Source: Lepidurus packardi
Taxonomy: Eukaryota > Arthropoda > Branchiopoda > Notostraca > Triopsidae
Direction: 5' to 3'
Assembly (NCBI GenBank): GCA_023053545.1
Contig: JAKZAN010000099.1
Coordinates: 1 to 64,000, forward strand
Length of the DNA: 64,000 bases
The position numbers and the translations under genes were made by a program. Below the pieces are notes generated by a model, which was not told where the DNA came from, made no database searches, and saw only the letters and a list, made by a program, of their open reading frames with translations. Below, in pieces: positions 23,229 to 31,950 of this stretch; position 1 is the first letter of the stretch, and every line of letters begins with the position of its first letter.

Positions 23229-23548
23229 TGTAAGAAAGTATCTTACAAATTATAGGTTCTTTGTGGCGGAAGGAGAGGCTTTCTACCAAAGGCGACTTCT
23301 GGCTCCTACCAAAGGCAAATTCTGACTGCCTCCAATGTATTGCTGGCTGAGAATAACATTGTCAAGATCTGCGATTGTAAAATGGGTGGCGGTTCGTACA
23401 TAATCAGGGGATTTACAGTATTGGGCAATAGCGGACTAATCAGACACATGCATGGCTTCATGCATGTGGAGGGCGACATCTAGTGTTCTCGGGAGAATAT
23501 AGGTGGGGAACTAAAAAATAAGCGGGAGAATAAAAGCACATTCTTACA
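23229..23548 (-). repeat. LTR (3' LTR in element orientation)
   Basis: The 320-bp LTR is identical in sequence to 24901-25220. The terminal inverted ends are TGTAAGAA/TTCTTACA. It contains a perfect 10-bp inverted repeat CACATGCATG with a 4-nt loop (23445-23468). Confidence 0.93.
23445..23468. other. perfect inverted repeat inside the LTR
   Basis: CACATGCATG, loop GCTT, CATGCATGTG: a 10-bp perfect stem that can form a hairpin in RNA or bind a dimeric factor. The same structure is at 25117-25140 in the other LTR. No function is claimed. Confidence 0.6.
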
Positions 23549-23562
23549 TCACTTCCCCCATT
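23549..23562 (-). other. polypurine tract of the LTR element
   Basis: On the minus strand the sequence AATGGGGGAAGTGA directly precedes the TG of the downstream LTR. That is the position of the plus-strand primer in LTR retrotransposons. Confidence 0.75.
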
Positions 23563-24147
23563 GGAAAAACTACGTCCCGGAGTAAAAGAAAAGAACCACG
23601 AAAACAGCCAAACTATTTAAACAATTTCTATTCAAAGGCTAGTAGTCGATTTTTAACTACATGCGATTGTCGTGCGAGAATGCGATTCCAAGCCAGGTCA
23701 CTAAACGAGGTCACTAAACCAAACGATTGTCTGTCGCAACCAAAGTCTACATCCAAAGGAAGGGCTTTGAAGAAGGGCTTGTCTGTCGCAACCAAAGTCT
23801 ACATCCAAATGGCCTGCAAGTTTATTATTATCTATTATATTATTATTATATTATTATTATATTATCGCGATGGTGTAGGGTCCGGTGACGTTCCATACGT
23901 AAAGATGCAGGAGATCGCTTCTTTGAGAGCGGCTTTTCAAGCCACAAATGCGGTTATGATCCCAAGTTGGTTGTAATTCTTGTGAACAAACGTCTGAACA
24001 CTCGCGGAGATAGCCAAGTAAGGGTGATCAATTTGTGTCAAGGCGTACATGTCAGTATCTTGAACAGGAGTAGGGAAAGGCGAGAAATGGTACAATTCGA
24101 AATCATTTTGTTGGGGGGAGATAATTTTACTGGTGGGAAATCGATCC
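23563..24147 (-). other. LTR element 3' untranslated region with short repeats
   Basis: The 585 bp between the pol tail stop and the polypurine tract hold no convincing ORF on either strand. They hold a 31-bp direct repeat (23727-23757 and 23779-23809, unit starting TTGTCTGTCGCAACC) and an ATT-rich microsatellite (about 23820-23867). An env remnant cannot be recognised. Confidence 0.6.
23820..23867. repeat. ATT/TTA microsatellite
   Basis: Nearly uninterrupted TTA/ATT repeats with a few TAT or CTA interruptions, inside the LTR element's 3' untranslated part. Confidence 0.8.
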
Positions 24148-24669
24148 TCATTTAAAATACTGTACGTCTTGAGAGAAACGTACGGGGGGCTTTACGACTC
24201 TTCCCGAGCGGGTGGTTAGGGTTGGGCGGTTATCTATGGGTGGAAACAATAATCGAGGTTGCACTACTGGTAAGGGTGGGTCACTTATGGAACGGGAGCG
24301 TATTAATACTTCTGTGGGGAGTGACATGGGCTCGGAGGAAGAAGAATGGGGGGCACAAATTTCTGCAGGTGTACTAACGGTTCGGGGTCGGAAAGCATGA
24401 GGAAAGTTGTAAGTCGGGAAGGAATCATCAGAAACAATGAAATTAGATGGGGGTTGGAGATCACTTTGATAAGGGGTGGAAACATCAGGGGAGGAGGGAG
24501 TACTCGTAGAAGAATTTGGGTCGAGAGCTGGACTTCGATGGGTGGACCAGGTTTGCTCATCTGTCAAGGCGGGAAAAGGTGAAGAAGTAGGGCTGGTAGG
24601 CCTAGATTCGGGCATCGAGAAGTTTGAGTAATCTGAGGAGTTTTCCGGGCTGGCTGGAGCGGGGGACAA
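24148..24669 (-). pseudogene. gypsy-like Pol C-terminal tail (remnant)
   Basis: A Ser/Pro/Thr-rich minus-strand frame of 173 codons ends in TLTTRSGRVVKPPVRFSQ. The TRSGRVVKPP motif is characteristic of the tail after integrase in many Ty3/gypsy Pol proteins of animals. The listed start is a TTG and the frame is open further upstream, to a stop near 24717, without an ATG, so this is the 3' end of a truncated gene. Protease, RT, RNase H and the integrase core are absent from the element. Confidence 0.75.
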
Positions 24670-24749
24670 GTTTTGGAAGGCGGGAGGTTGAGAAGGGCAG
24701 TAGAAGTACTTGGGTTACCTGTAGGCAATGGGTTGCCGCGGGCGTCCAT
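24564..24749 (-). pseudogene. gag N-terminal remnant of the LTR element
   Basis: The first ATG downstream of the primer binding site on the minus strand (24749) starts a 61-codon frame beginning MDARGNPLPTGNPST. It runs out of frame into the pol tail and stops at 24564. The position, about 130 bp after the primer binding site, suits the start of gag; the sequence is too short to confirm by domain. A CAGGTAAC string (about 24717-24724) resembles a splice donor. The deletion junction joining gag start to pol end must lie between here and the pol tail. Confidence 0.5.
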
Positions 24750-24880
24750 GATACTGATATACAAGAATGACCTTAAAAGAACTCGATGTCTGAAACCACA
24801 ATATCACTGCTTCACTTAAATGTTTTAATATTCGAAAGGTTAAATAGAATAACAGGGAATAATCACGAGCCTAAAAGCCA

Positions 24881-24898
24881 ATCCTACCGACTGCGCCA
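24881..24898 (-). other. tRNA primer binding site of the LTR element
   Basis: On the minus strand TGGCGCAGTCGGTAGGAT begins 2 nt after the LTR end. A TGG start complementary to a tRNA CCA end is the hallmark of a retroelement primer binding site. The matching tRNA species was not determined. Confidence 0.8.
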
Positions 24899-24900
24899 GT

Positions 24901-25220
24901 TGTAAGAAAGTATCTTACAAATTATAGGTTCTTTGTGGCGGAAGGAGAGGCTTTCTACCAAAGGCGACTTCTGGCTCCTACCAAAGGCAAATTCTGACTG
25001 CCTCCAATGTATTGCTGGCTGAGAATAACATTGTCAAGATCTGCGATTGTAAAATGGGTGGCGGTTCGTACATAATCAGGGGATTTACAGTATTGGGCAA
25101 TAGCGGACTAATCAGACACATGCATGGCTTCATGCATGTGGAGGGCGACATCTAGTGTTCTCGGGAGAATATAGGTGGGGAACTAAAAAATAAGCGGGAG
25201 AATAAAAGCACATTCTTACA
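24901..25220 (-). repeat. LTR (5' LTR in element orientation)
   Basis: The 320-bp LTR shows no mismatch to the copy at 23229-23548 by direct reading. It is followed by the CAAT target duplication and then by satellite. Confidence 0.93.
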
Positions 25221-26903
25221 CAATCAAATTTCAAGGAAATTTCATTGAAATTTCAGTTAAAATTACAAGCATATTTCAACGAAATTTCAATGAAATTTCA
25301 GTGTAATTTCAATAAGATTTCGAGGAAATTTAAGATAAAATTACAAGTAAATTTCAATGAAATTTCATTGAAATTTCAGGTAAAATTACAAGCATATTTC
25401 AACGAAATTTCAATGAAATTTCAGTGTAATTTCAATAAGATTTCGAGGAAATTTCAGATAAAATTACAAGCAAATTTAAAAGAAATTTCATTGAAATTTC
25501 AGGTTAAATTACAAGCATATTTCAACGAAATTTCAATGAAATTTCAGTGTAATTTCAATAAGACTTCGACGAAATTTCAGGTAAAATTACAAGCAAATTT
25601 CAAGGAAATTTCATTGAAGTTTCTGTGTAATTTCAATAAGATTTCGAAGAAATTTCAGGTAAAATTACAAGTAAATTTCAATGAAATTTCATTGAAATTT
25701 CAGGTAAAATTACAAGCATATTTCAACGAAATTTCAATGAAATTTCAGTGTAATTTCAATAAGATTTCGAGGAAATTTCAGATAAAATTACAAGCAAATT
25801 TCAAGGAAATTTCTTTGAAATTTCAGGTTAAATTACAAGCATATTTCAACGAAATTTCAATGAAATTTCAGTGTAATTTCAATAAGACTTCGACGAAATT
25901 TCAGGTAAAATTACAAGCAAATTTCAAGGAAATTTCATTGAAGTTTCTGTGTAATTTCAATAAGATTTCGAAGAAATTTCAGGTAAAATTACAAGCAAAT
26001 TTCAAGGAAATTTCATTGAAATTTCAGGTAAAATTACAAGCATATTTCAACGAAATTTCAATGAAATTTCAGTTTAATTTCAATAAGATTTCGAGGAAAT
26101 TTAAGATAAAATTACAAGTAAATTTCAATGAAATTTCATTGAAATTTCAGGTAAAATTACAAGCATATTTCAACGAAATTTCAATGAAATTTCAGTGTAA
26201 TTTCAATAAGATTTCGAGGAAATTTCAGATAAAATTACAAGCAAATTTAAAAGAAATTTCATTGAAATTTTAGGTAAAATTACAAGCATATTTCAACGAA
26301 GTTTCAATGAAATTTCAGTGTAATTTCAATAAGATTTCGAGGAAATTTAAGATAAAATTACAAGTAAATTTCAATGAAATTTCATTGAAATTTGGGGGAA
26401 AAGTACAAGCATATTTCAACGAAATTTCAGTGTAATTTTAATAAGATTTCGAGGAAATTTCAGGTAAAAGTACAAGCAAATTTCAAGGAAATTTCTTTGA
26501 AATTTCAGGTAAAATTACAAGCATATTTCAACGAAATTTCAATGAAATTTCAGTGTAATTTCAATAAGATTTCGACGAAATTTCAGGTAAAATTACATGC
26601 AAATTTCAAGGAAATTTCGTTGAAATTTCAGGTAAAATTACAATCAAATTTCAAGGAAATTTCATTGAAATTTCAGGTAAAATTACAAGCATATTTCAAC
26701 GAAATTTCAATGAAATTTCAGTGTAATTTCAATAAGATTTCGAGGAAATTTCAGGTAAAATTACAAGCAAATTTCAAGGAAATTTCATTGAAATTTCACG
26801 TAAAATTACAAGCATGTTTCAACGAAATTTCAATGAAATTTCAGTGTAATTTCAATAAGATTTCGAGAAAATTTCAGGTAAAATTACAAGCAAATTTCAA
26901 GGA
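25221..26903 (+). repeat. satellite between the LTR element and LINE copy 3
   Basis: The 1683 bp of satellite resume with CAATCAAATTTCAAGG. Local irregularities are a TAG-creating variant at about 26271, and a GAAATTTGGGGGAAAAGTAC stretch near 26390-26405 where a monomer is shortened. Near 26640 the junction GTAAAATTACAATCAAATTTC represents the uninterrupted version of the LTR insertion site. The right end carries CACGTAAAATTAC with CATGTTTCAACG, a one-base variant of the flank of copies 1, 2 and 4. Confidence 0.92.
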
Positions 26904-27288
26904 GGCAGTTCGGCCTGAGCAGTTGAACGTACTGGATGTGTTTAGGTCTCAACTGTGTAGTTCCCAAACACCCCAAATTACAAACTGAACTTATTTAATC
27001 AAAAGTGTCAGTGCCTTCTTTATGCAATATTGTTACAAATCGAACTTCTCACCACCTTCCAACCATGTAACAAAAGTCTTCTCACCGCCTATTTAGGCAG
27101 AAGACTCTTGAAACTTTGTGTTCTAAGACGTGTTGTCATCGTTACACTGTGTTGTGTTGATTTCGTTACTCTTTTGGTTACATTGCAATCAGACTCCAGT
27201 TTGTTCATTTCATTTTACTCCTACATCTTCAATCCCGATCACGTCCCCAACCCTTTCCATCACACTGCTGACGTCATCAAACCTTGAA

Positions 27289-28146
27289 ATGGAATCAGAA
27301 ATAGAAATCGATGACCCGCTTATACCTGTTATACCAGTTGAATCCGTTGAACCTGTTTTTTCCGTTGAACTTGTTCCATCTGTTGAACCTACATCTGCTG
27401 AAGAAAACCAAACCAACCTACTAAAATGTAACTCATGTGGAATCCTTTTCGAAAAAGACAGACCAAACGTCAAAAATTGTCAAGAATGTCGTCACAAACC
27501 CCATTCCCACAAAAGACCAAACTCTCCAGGCGAAGAAACTACTCGAAAAAGATCATTCTCAATTGATGACTTCCTCTCCAAAAGGTTAGACTCTTTAACG
27601 GATTTAATCCTAAATGTAGTTGAAAAACAAAACCTACTCCTACAAGAAAACACTGAACTGAAACGTTCCCTAAACATCCTGATCCAACAAAACTCAGACC
27701 TAAAATCTGATCTTGAAATCTCTAGACAAGAAAGAAACTCCCACACTTCCACCAGAACTATAACCGATCAGAAAGAAGAACCTCCTAAAGAAACAGCTTG
27801 GTCTCAGATTATAAAAAAAAATGGCAAACTCAGAACCTCAAAACCGACAGAACAAACCTACAACTCTGCAACCACATCTCAACAATCCACCTCCAAATCA
27901 AACTCAACCTTCCAAGAAAACTCAGAAATTGAAGAAGCCACCTTGATTCTCCAACAACTTGACGAAGAAAAGGGTAATAAATTCATCCCAAGAAAAGACC
28001 TCTTATCAATCTTGGAAAAAGACATAAAAAAAACTCAACCAAAACGCCCCAATCCCCATTTTCGTTCGGAAAACAAAAACAAAAAAACTTATTCTTACTT
28101 ACAAAAACCACGAAGAAAAACAAAAATCAAACGAAATCTTGGCTGA
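27289..28146 (+). CDS. LINE copy 3 ORF1, N-terminal part
   Basis: Zinc-ribbon and coiled-coil segment as in copy 1. Residues 59-60 are Pro-Asn, intermediate between copy 1 (Pro-Lys) and copies 2, 4 and 5 (Leu-Asn), so Pro-Asn is the likely ancestral state. It ends at the shared TGA. Confidence 0.8.
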   Translation: MESEIEIDDPLIPVIPVESVEPVFSVELVPSVEPTSAEENQTNLLKCNSCGILFEKDRPNVKNCQECRHKPHSHKRPNSPGEETTRKRSFSIDDFLSKRLDSLTDLILNVVEKQNLLLQENTELKRSLNILIQQNSDLKSDLEISRQERNSHTSTRTITDQKEEPPKETAWSQIIKKNGKLRTSKPTEQTYNSATTSQQSTSKSNSTFQENSEIEEATLILQQLDEEKGNKFIPRKDLLSILEKDIKKTQPKRPNPHFRSENKNKKTYSYLQKPRRKTKIKRNLG

Positions 28147-28569
28147 AACCTCCTTCTCCGAATTAGGACCCGTCAAAGCTGTAAACAGAAAACCAAACCT
28201 TCAGATTGTGATTCACCAACTCCCCACAGATGAAACCCCTGAAGACATCTGCTCTCACCTCAGCGACAAAAACTCTAGTCTCAACATTAACTTTCAAACC
28301 AATCACTTCAAACGGATTAACCCTGGCAGCACTAAAAAATTCGGATCTGCTTGGTACACCTGCTCATCACTAATAGAAAAAACTAAGCTTCTTTCAGGCG
28401 GAGCCCTAATCAAAAGATTACACGTTGCGGCAAATGCGCCGATCTCCAACATGATATTAAATTATGTACAAACTCCCGCTTAAAATGCTCCAACTGCAGA
28501 GGTAACCATACAGCCTTCGACCACTCGTGCCCATCAAGAATAGCAGCTATCAAAAAAGCCGCCAAATAA
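28139..28569 (+). pseudogene. LINE copy 3 ORF1, RRM-like segment and CCHC knuckles (frame-shifted)
   Basis: Same two frame breaks as the other copies. A private C-to-T change near 28463 alters the residue before the last Cys of the first knuckle (Ser to Leu in the knuckle frame). The zinc ligands themselves are kept. Confidence 0.74.
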
Positions 28570-28598
28570 CCTCAAAACAAGCAAAACCAAAACCCCTC

Positions 28599-29399
28599 AT
28601 GTCTCAAACTCAATGTAATTCCTCTTCTTCTCATTCCACCAATATTCTAATTCATAATATCCGAAAAAACAAGAATCAACTTTTTGAAAAACTGCGTGAA
28701 GCACACAACCACAACTCTCACGTAGCTTTTATTCTCGAACCTCCAACTAATTTTAACTTTACAACAATTTCAAACTTCCAAACCACTAAACCTGACTCTT
28801 CATATATTGGTACTATTAGCTTCAAAGATAATTCAGCCCATCACATTGAAATATTAATATCTCGAGAACTTTACTCTCTAACCAAAATATCATTCAAAAA
28901 CCATCTTCCCATAATTCTTGCTACAATCTACAGAAGACATACAAATGAAGTCTCATCTCTGCTTACTGAAATCTGGAAGGAATTAGAAAAGATAAATGCT
29001 TACATAATTATCTGTGGCGATTTCAATGCCCATCACTGGCACTGGGAGGCAAAAAAAATGGATAAACCTGGCCTTCAGCTATTCGATTTTATCACTTCCT
29101 TAAACTTAATCCTCCTAAATAAATGGAATGTCCCTACATTCATGAACGAAAAGGGCGAATCCTCCACAATAGACTTAGTTTTCGCTTCTTCTGAAATTTC
29201 CCACCTTCTTCACCTTCGTCTTCTAGATAACCCTGATTTTCTAAACGAATCTGATCATAAAGCTATCCTCCTAAAAATCAAAGCCCCTTTTGTTGAATAT
29301 AGACCCGAACAATGGAACTACAAACTGGCCAACTGGGAACTAATCAACAACACTTTATCAGAACTAATAGAAATAATAAAAACAAATTATTTTCTCTGA
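28599..29399 (+). CDS. LINE copy 3 ORF2, APE-type endonuclease part
   Basis: Identical in protein sequence to the copy 1 endonuclease, with all catalytic motifs. The frame ends at the shared interruption in the EN-RT linker. Confidence 0.87.
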   Translation: MSQTQCNSSSSHSTNILIHNIRKNKNQLFEKLREAHNHNSHVAFILEPPTNFNFTTISNFQTTKPDSSYIGTISFKDNSAHHIEILISRELYSLTKISFKNHLPIILATIYRRHTNEVSSLLTEIWKELEKINAYIIICGDFNAHHWHWEAKKMDKPGLQLFDFITSLNLILLNKWNVPTFMNEKGESSTIDLVFASSEISHLLHLRLLDNPDFLNESDHKAILLKIKAPFVEYRPEQWNYKLANWELINNTLSELIEIIKTNYFL

Positions 29400-31756
29400 A
29401 TAGTCCCAAGGAAATAGATGTTTCCACACAACTTTTAACTAAACTCCTTACCGATACAGCCAGCAAGTATATCCCAAAAATCAATTCAATGAGAAAGAAA
29501 AATCCTTGGTGGACAAAAGATCTAAACCTCCTTAGAAAACTAACAGCACAACACCTAAAATTGTATAAAAAGTCACCAACCCAAAACAATGAAAGAACTT
29601 GGAAAGATGCTAGGAACTTATACACTATGAAATGTCGTCAAACTCGAGCGAACTATTGGCAACTAAAAATGAACACTCCTGACTCTAGAATTCTCTGGAA
29701 ATTAGATCACAAATTTCGATCAAACGCAAACCAAAACTCATTAGACCAACTACTAGATGATAAAGGAAAATCTTTTAAACAGATTACTGACAAATTAGAC
29801 TTTCTAACTCAAAAAATGTTAGATCTACCAGCTCCGATCACCTCAATCCCTCAAATTACTGTACAAAAACAGGTACATAAAATTGACCATCTATACATTA
29901 CTAGACAAACAAGTTTCGCTCTTCTGGATTACGAACAACTATCAGAACTAATTAAAAACCTTCCCCTCTACAAAGCCTCGGGCGAAGACAATATACAACC
30001 AATACTCATTAAAAAGACTTGGCTATCCATTGGTTATGCTGTAACTGCACTATTTAATTCATCCATAAAATTATCTTATTTTCCTAAAGCCTGGAAATCG
30101 ACCAAAATTCTCCCAATACCAAAACCAGATAAAAATGACTATTCCTCCCACAATAATTTTCGTCCCATCGCCCTACTATCTCATCTTGGCAAAATCCTAG
30201 AAAAATGCATAGCCAAAAAAATCACAGACTACCTAGAACAAAAAAATATCCTATCAGAAAACCAATGGGGATTTAGAAATCAAAGATCTACTGTAAATGC
30301 TATGCTAAACTTCTCAGATAATATCCTTCATGGTTTTGATAAAGGTAAAATTACCACGGCCCTACTACTAGACATTCATCGAGCGTTTAACAATGTCAAC
30401 CATGCAGTTTTACTTCAAAAGGCAAGAAAGAAAAAGATCCCTATCAACCTAATCAACTGGCTTAAGAGCTTCTTAGATAATAGAACAGGATATAGCACAT
30501 ACGGTCCTTACACAAGTCAAAATTTCCATTTAAAACAGGGCGTTCCTCAAGGCTTGCCCCTCTCCCCTATCCTCTTTCTAATCTACATTGACGATGCATT
30601 GAAAATTATCAAAAGTAAAAGATTAACAATTCAGGCTTTTGCAGACGACTTACTTCTTTTGATCAGTGGCAAATCAGAAAAAGGTAATATTAAAACCCTC
30701 GAAAAAGCATTAAAAGACATAGAAAAGTGGAGTGAACATGTAAAACTTACTTTCTCGAAAACAAAAACTGAACTCATACACTTCTCAAGGAAAAGAACTA
30801 TACAAAATCTACCACTTAAATGGGGACAAGAAATCATTCCTCCAAAAGATGAAGTGCGCTACCTTGGAATTATATTCGATTCAAAATTAAATTGGAAAAA
30901 ACACATCGCCCACCTATCCTCAAAAGGCCACTATATCTTAACCAGACTAAAAAAATTAACTAACTTCCTTCCATCTATAAAAACTAATCAATTAAGAACT
31001 TTAGTTCTAAGCATCTTTTACTCCAAATTACTTTACGGATTACCTGCTTGGAGTAATGTTAAACTATCTTCATTTCCACCCTTAAGAACACTCCACAGAA
31101 ACGCACTCCTCCTCATCACTGGTGCTCTGAGGACTACCCCAACTTCAGCTCTACAGATAGAAACAGGAGTACCCCCATTGGATCTTTTACAATTAGAAAG
31201 AATTCTAAGATTTGCCCACAAAACAAACACCGTAACCACTTCAACTCCCATACATAAACGGTATACCTCATGCTCACTCTTTATCGAAATGACAAAAAAA
31301 CAAAACCCTCTTCAAAAACACCAACAAGAAGACATTAAAAAATCAATTAAACAAATCATTTTACTGAAATGGACAGAAGAGTGGAATACACAAATCTCGC
31401 CCCTCCACGATTTAAACATCGATCCTTACTCAAAACCTATTTGCAAATCTAGTCATGCACACAAAATCATATCTACACTCATCCAATTAAGAACAACACA
31501 CTTCCCCACAAAATCATATTTATTTCGGATTAAGAAAACCTCTAACATGATTTGTCCTTGCACTAACTACTTCCGCCAAACATTAACTCATATACTTTTT
31601 CATTGCCCACTGTTAAATAAACCTAGAGCCATCTTACTTAGAACGCTAAGTAAAACCAAACTACATTTCAAACCCGAACAAATCCTAACTAACCAAAAAA
31701 TCTCAATCCCAATCACCAATTATATCAATTCCGCAAAAAAAATCTTAAAACTTTAA
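29312..31756 (+). CDS. LINE copy 3 ORF2, reverse transcriptase part
   Basis: Three residues differ from copy 1: Ala263 to Ser (WKSTKILP), Val481 to Phe (KLTFSKTK) and Asn704 to Asp (NIDPYS, two adjacent base changes near 31420). All polymerase motifs and the C-terminal Cys/His motif are intact. Confidence 0.89.
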   Translation: MELQTGQLGTNQQHFIRTNRNNKNKLFSLNSPKEIDVSTQLLTKLLTDTASKYIPKINSMRKKNPWWTKDLNLLRKLTAQHLKLYKKSPTQNNERTWKDARNLYTMKCRQTRANYWQLKMNTPDSRILWKLDHKFRSNANQNSLDQLLDDKGKSFKQITDKLDFLTQKMLDLPAPITSIPQITVQKQVHKIDHLYITRQTSFALLDYEQLSELIKNLPLYKASGEDNIQPILIKKTWLSIGYAVTALFNSSIKLSYFPKAWKSTKILPIPKPDKNDYSSHNNFRPIALLSHLGKILEKCIAKKITDYLEQKNILSENQWGFRNQRSTVNAMLNFSDNILHGFDKGKITTALLLDIHRAFNNVNHAVLLQKARKKKIPINLINWLKSFLDNRTGYSTYGPYTSQNFHLKQGVPQGLPLSPILFLIYIDDALKIIKSKRLTIQAFADDLLLLISGKSEKGNIKTLEKALKDIEKWSEHVKLTFSKTKTELIHFSRKRTIQNLPLKWGQEIIPPKDEVRYLGIIFDSKLNWKKHIAHLSSKGHYILTRLKKLTNFLPSIKTNQLRTLVLSIFYSKLLYGLPAWSNVKLSSFPPLRTLHRNALLLITGALRTTPTSALQIETGVPPLDLLQLERILRFAHKTNTVTTSTPIHKRYTSCSLFIEMTKKQNPLQKHQQEDIKKSIKQIILLKWTEEWNTQISPLHDLNIDPYSKPICKSSHAHKIISTLIQLRTTHFPTKSYLFRIKKTSNMICPCTNYFRQTLTHILFHCPLLNKPRAILLRTLSKTKLHFKPEQILTNQKISIPITNYINSAKKILKL

Positions 31757-31912
31757 AATAATAGTATAACAAATGCTTTATTTAAAAGTTCCTTTTAATC
31801 AAATGACATTTTTCTAAATATAATATTCCTGGTACGAAAGCCTATGTAAAACAAACAGAAATAGTCAATAAAGAAGAGGCAACGAGCTATGCTCAAGCCC
31901 CTATCAAATTGG

Positions 31913-31950
<38 letters not shown>

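Larger units (their letters stand above)
23229..25220 (-). mobile_element. Ty3/gypsy-like LTR retrotransposon with large internal deletion
   Basis: This is a 1992-bp element bounded by two identical 320-bp direct repeats that begin TGTAAGAA and end TTCTTACA. The flanks carry a 4-bp duplication, CAAT (23225-23228 and 25221-25224). Orientation is minus: an 18-nt primer binding site abuts the right LTR, a purine-rich tract abuts the left LTR, and both coding remnants read on the minus strand. The 1352-bp internal region keeps only the start of gag and the tail of pol, so the element cannot encode protease, RT, RNase H or integrase. Perfect LTR identity shows a recent insertion, which must have used proteins supplied in trans or preceded the deletion. 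Gypsy-like assignment rests on the pol tail and the 4-bp duplication. Confidence 0.9.
26904..31942 (+). mobile_element. non-LTR retrotransposon, copy 3
   Basis: The copy is collinear with copy 1 at offset +16997 and has the longest A run (31913-31945, 33 A). The flanking duplication AAATTTCAAGGA is intact (26892-26903 and 31943-31954). It is the most divergent of the five, with several private substitutions (in ORF1, in ORF2, and TTT for ATT in the 3' UTR near 31776). Its downstream flank is the shared series but lacks 78 bp, at a hybrid CATATTGCAAGG junction near 32111. Confidence 0.93.

Noticed and set aside
23680-24582. Plus-strand ORFs within the LTR element
   Set aside because: The primer binding site, polypurine tract and pol tail all show that the element reads on the minus strand. 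The plus-strand frames are short, low-complexity and domain-free.
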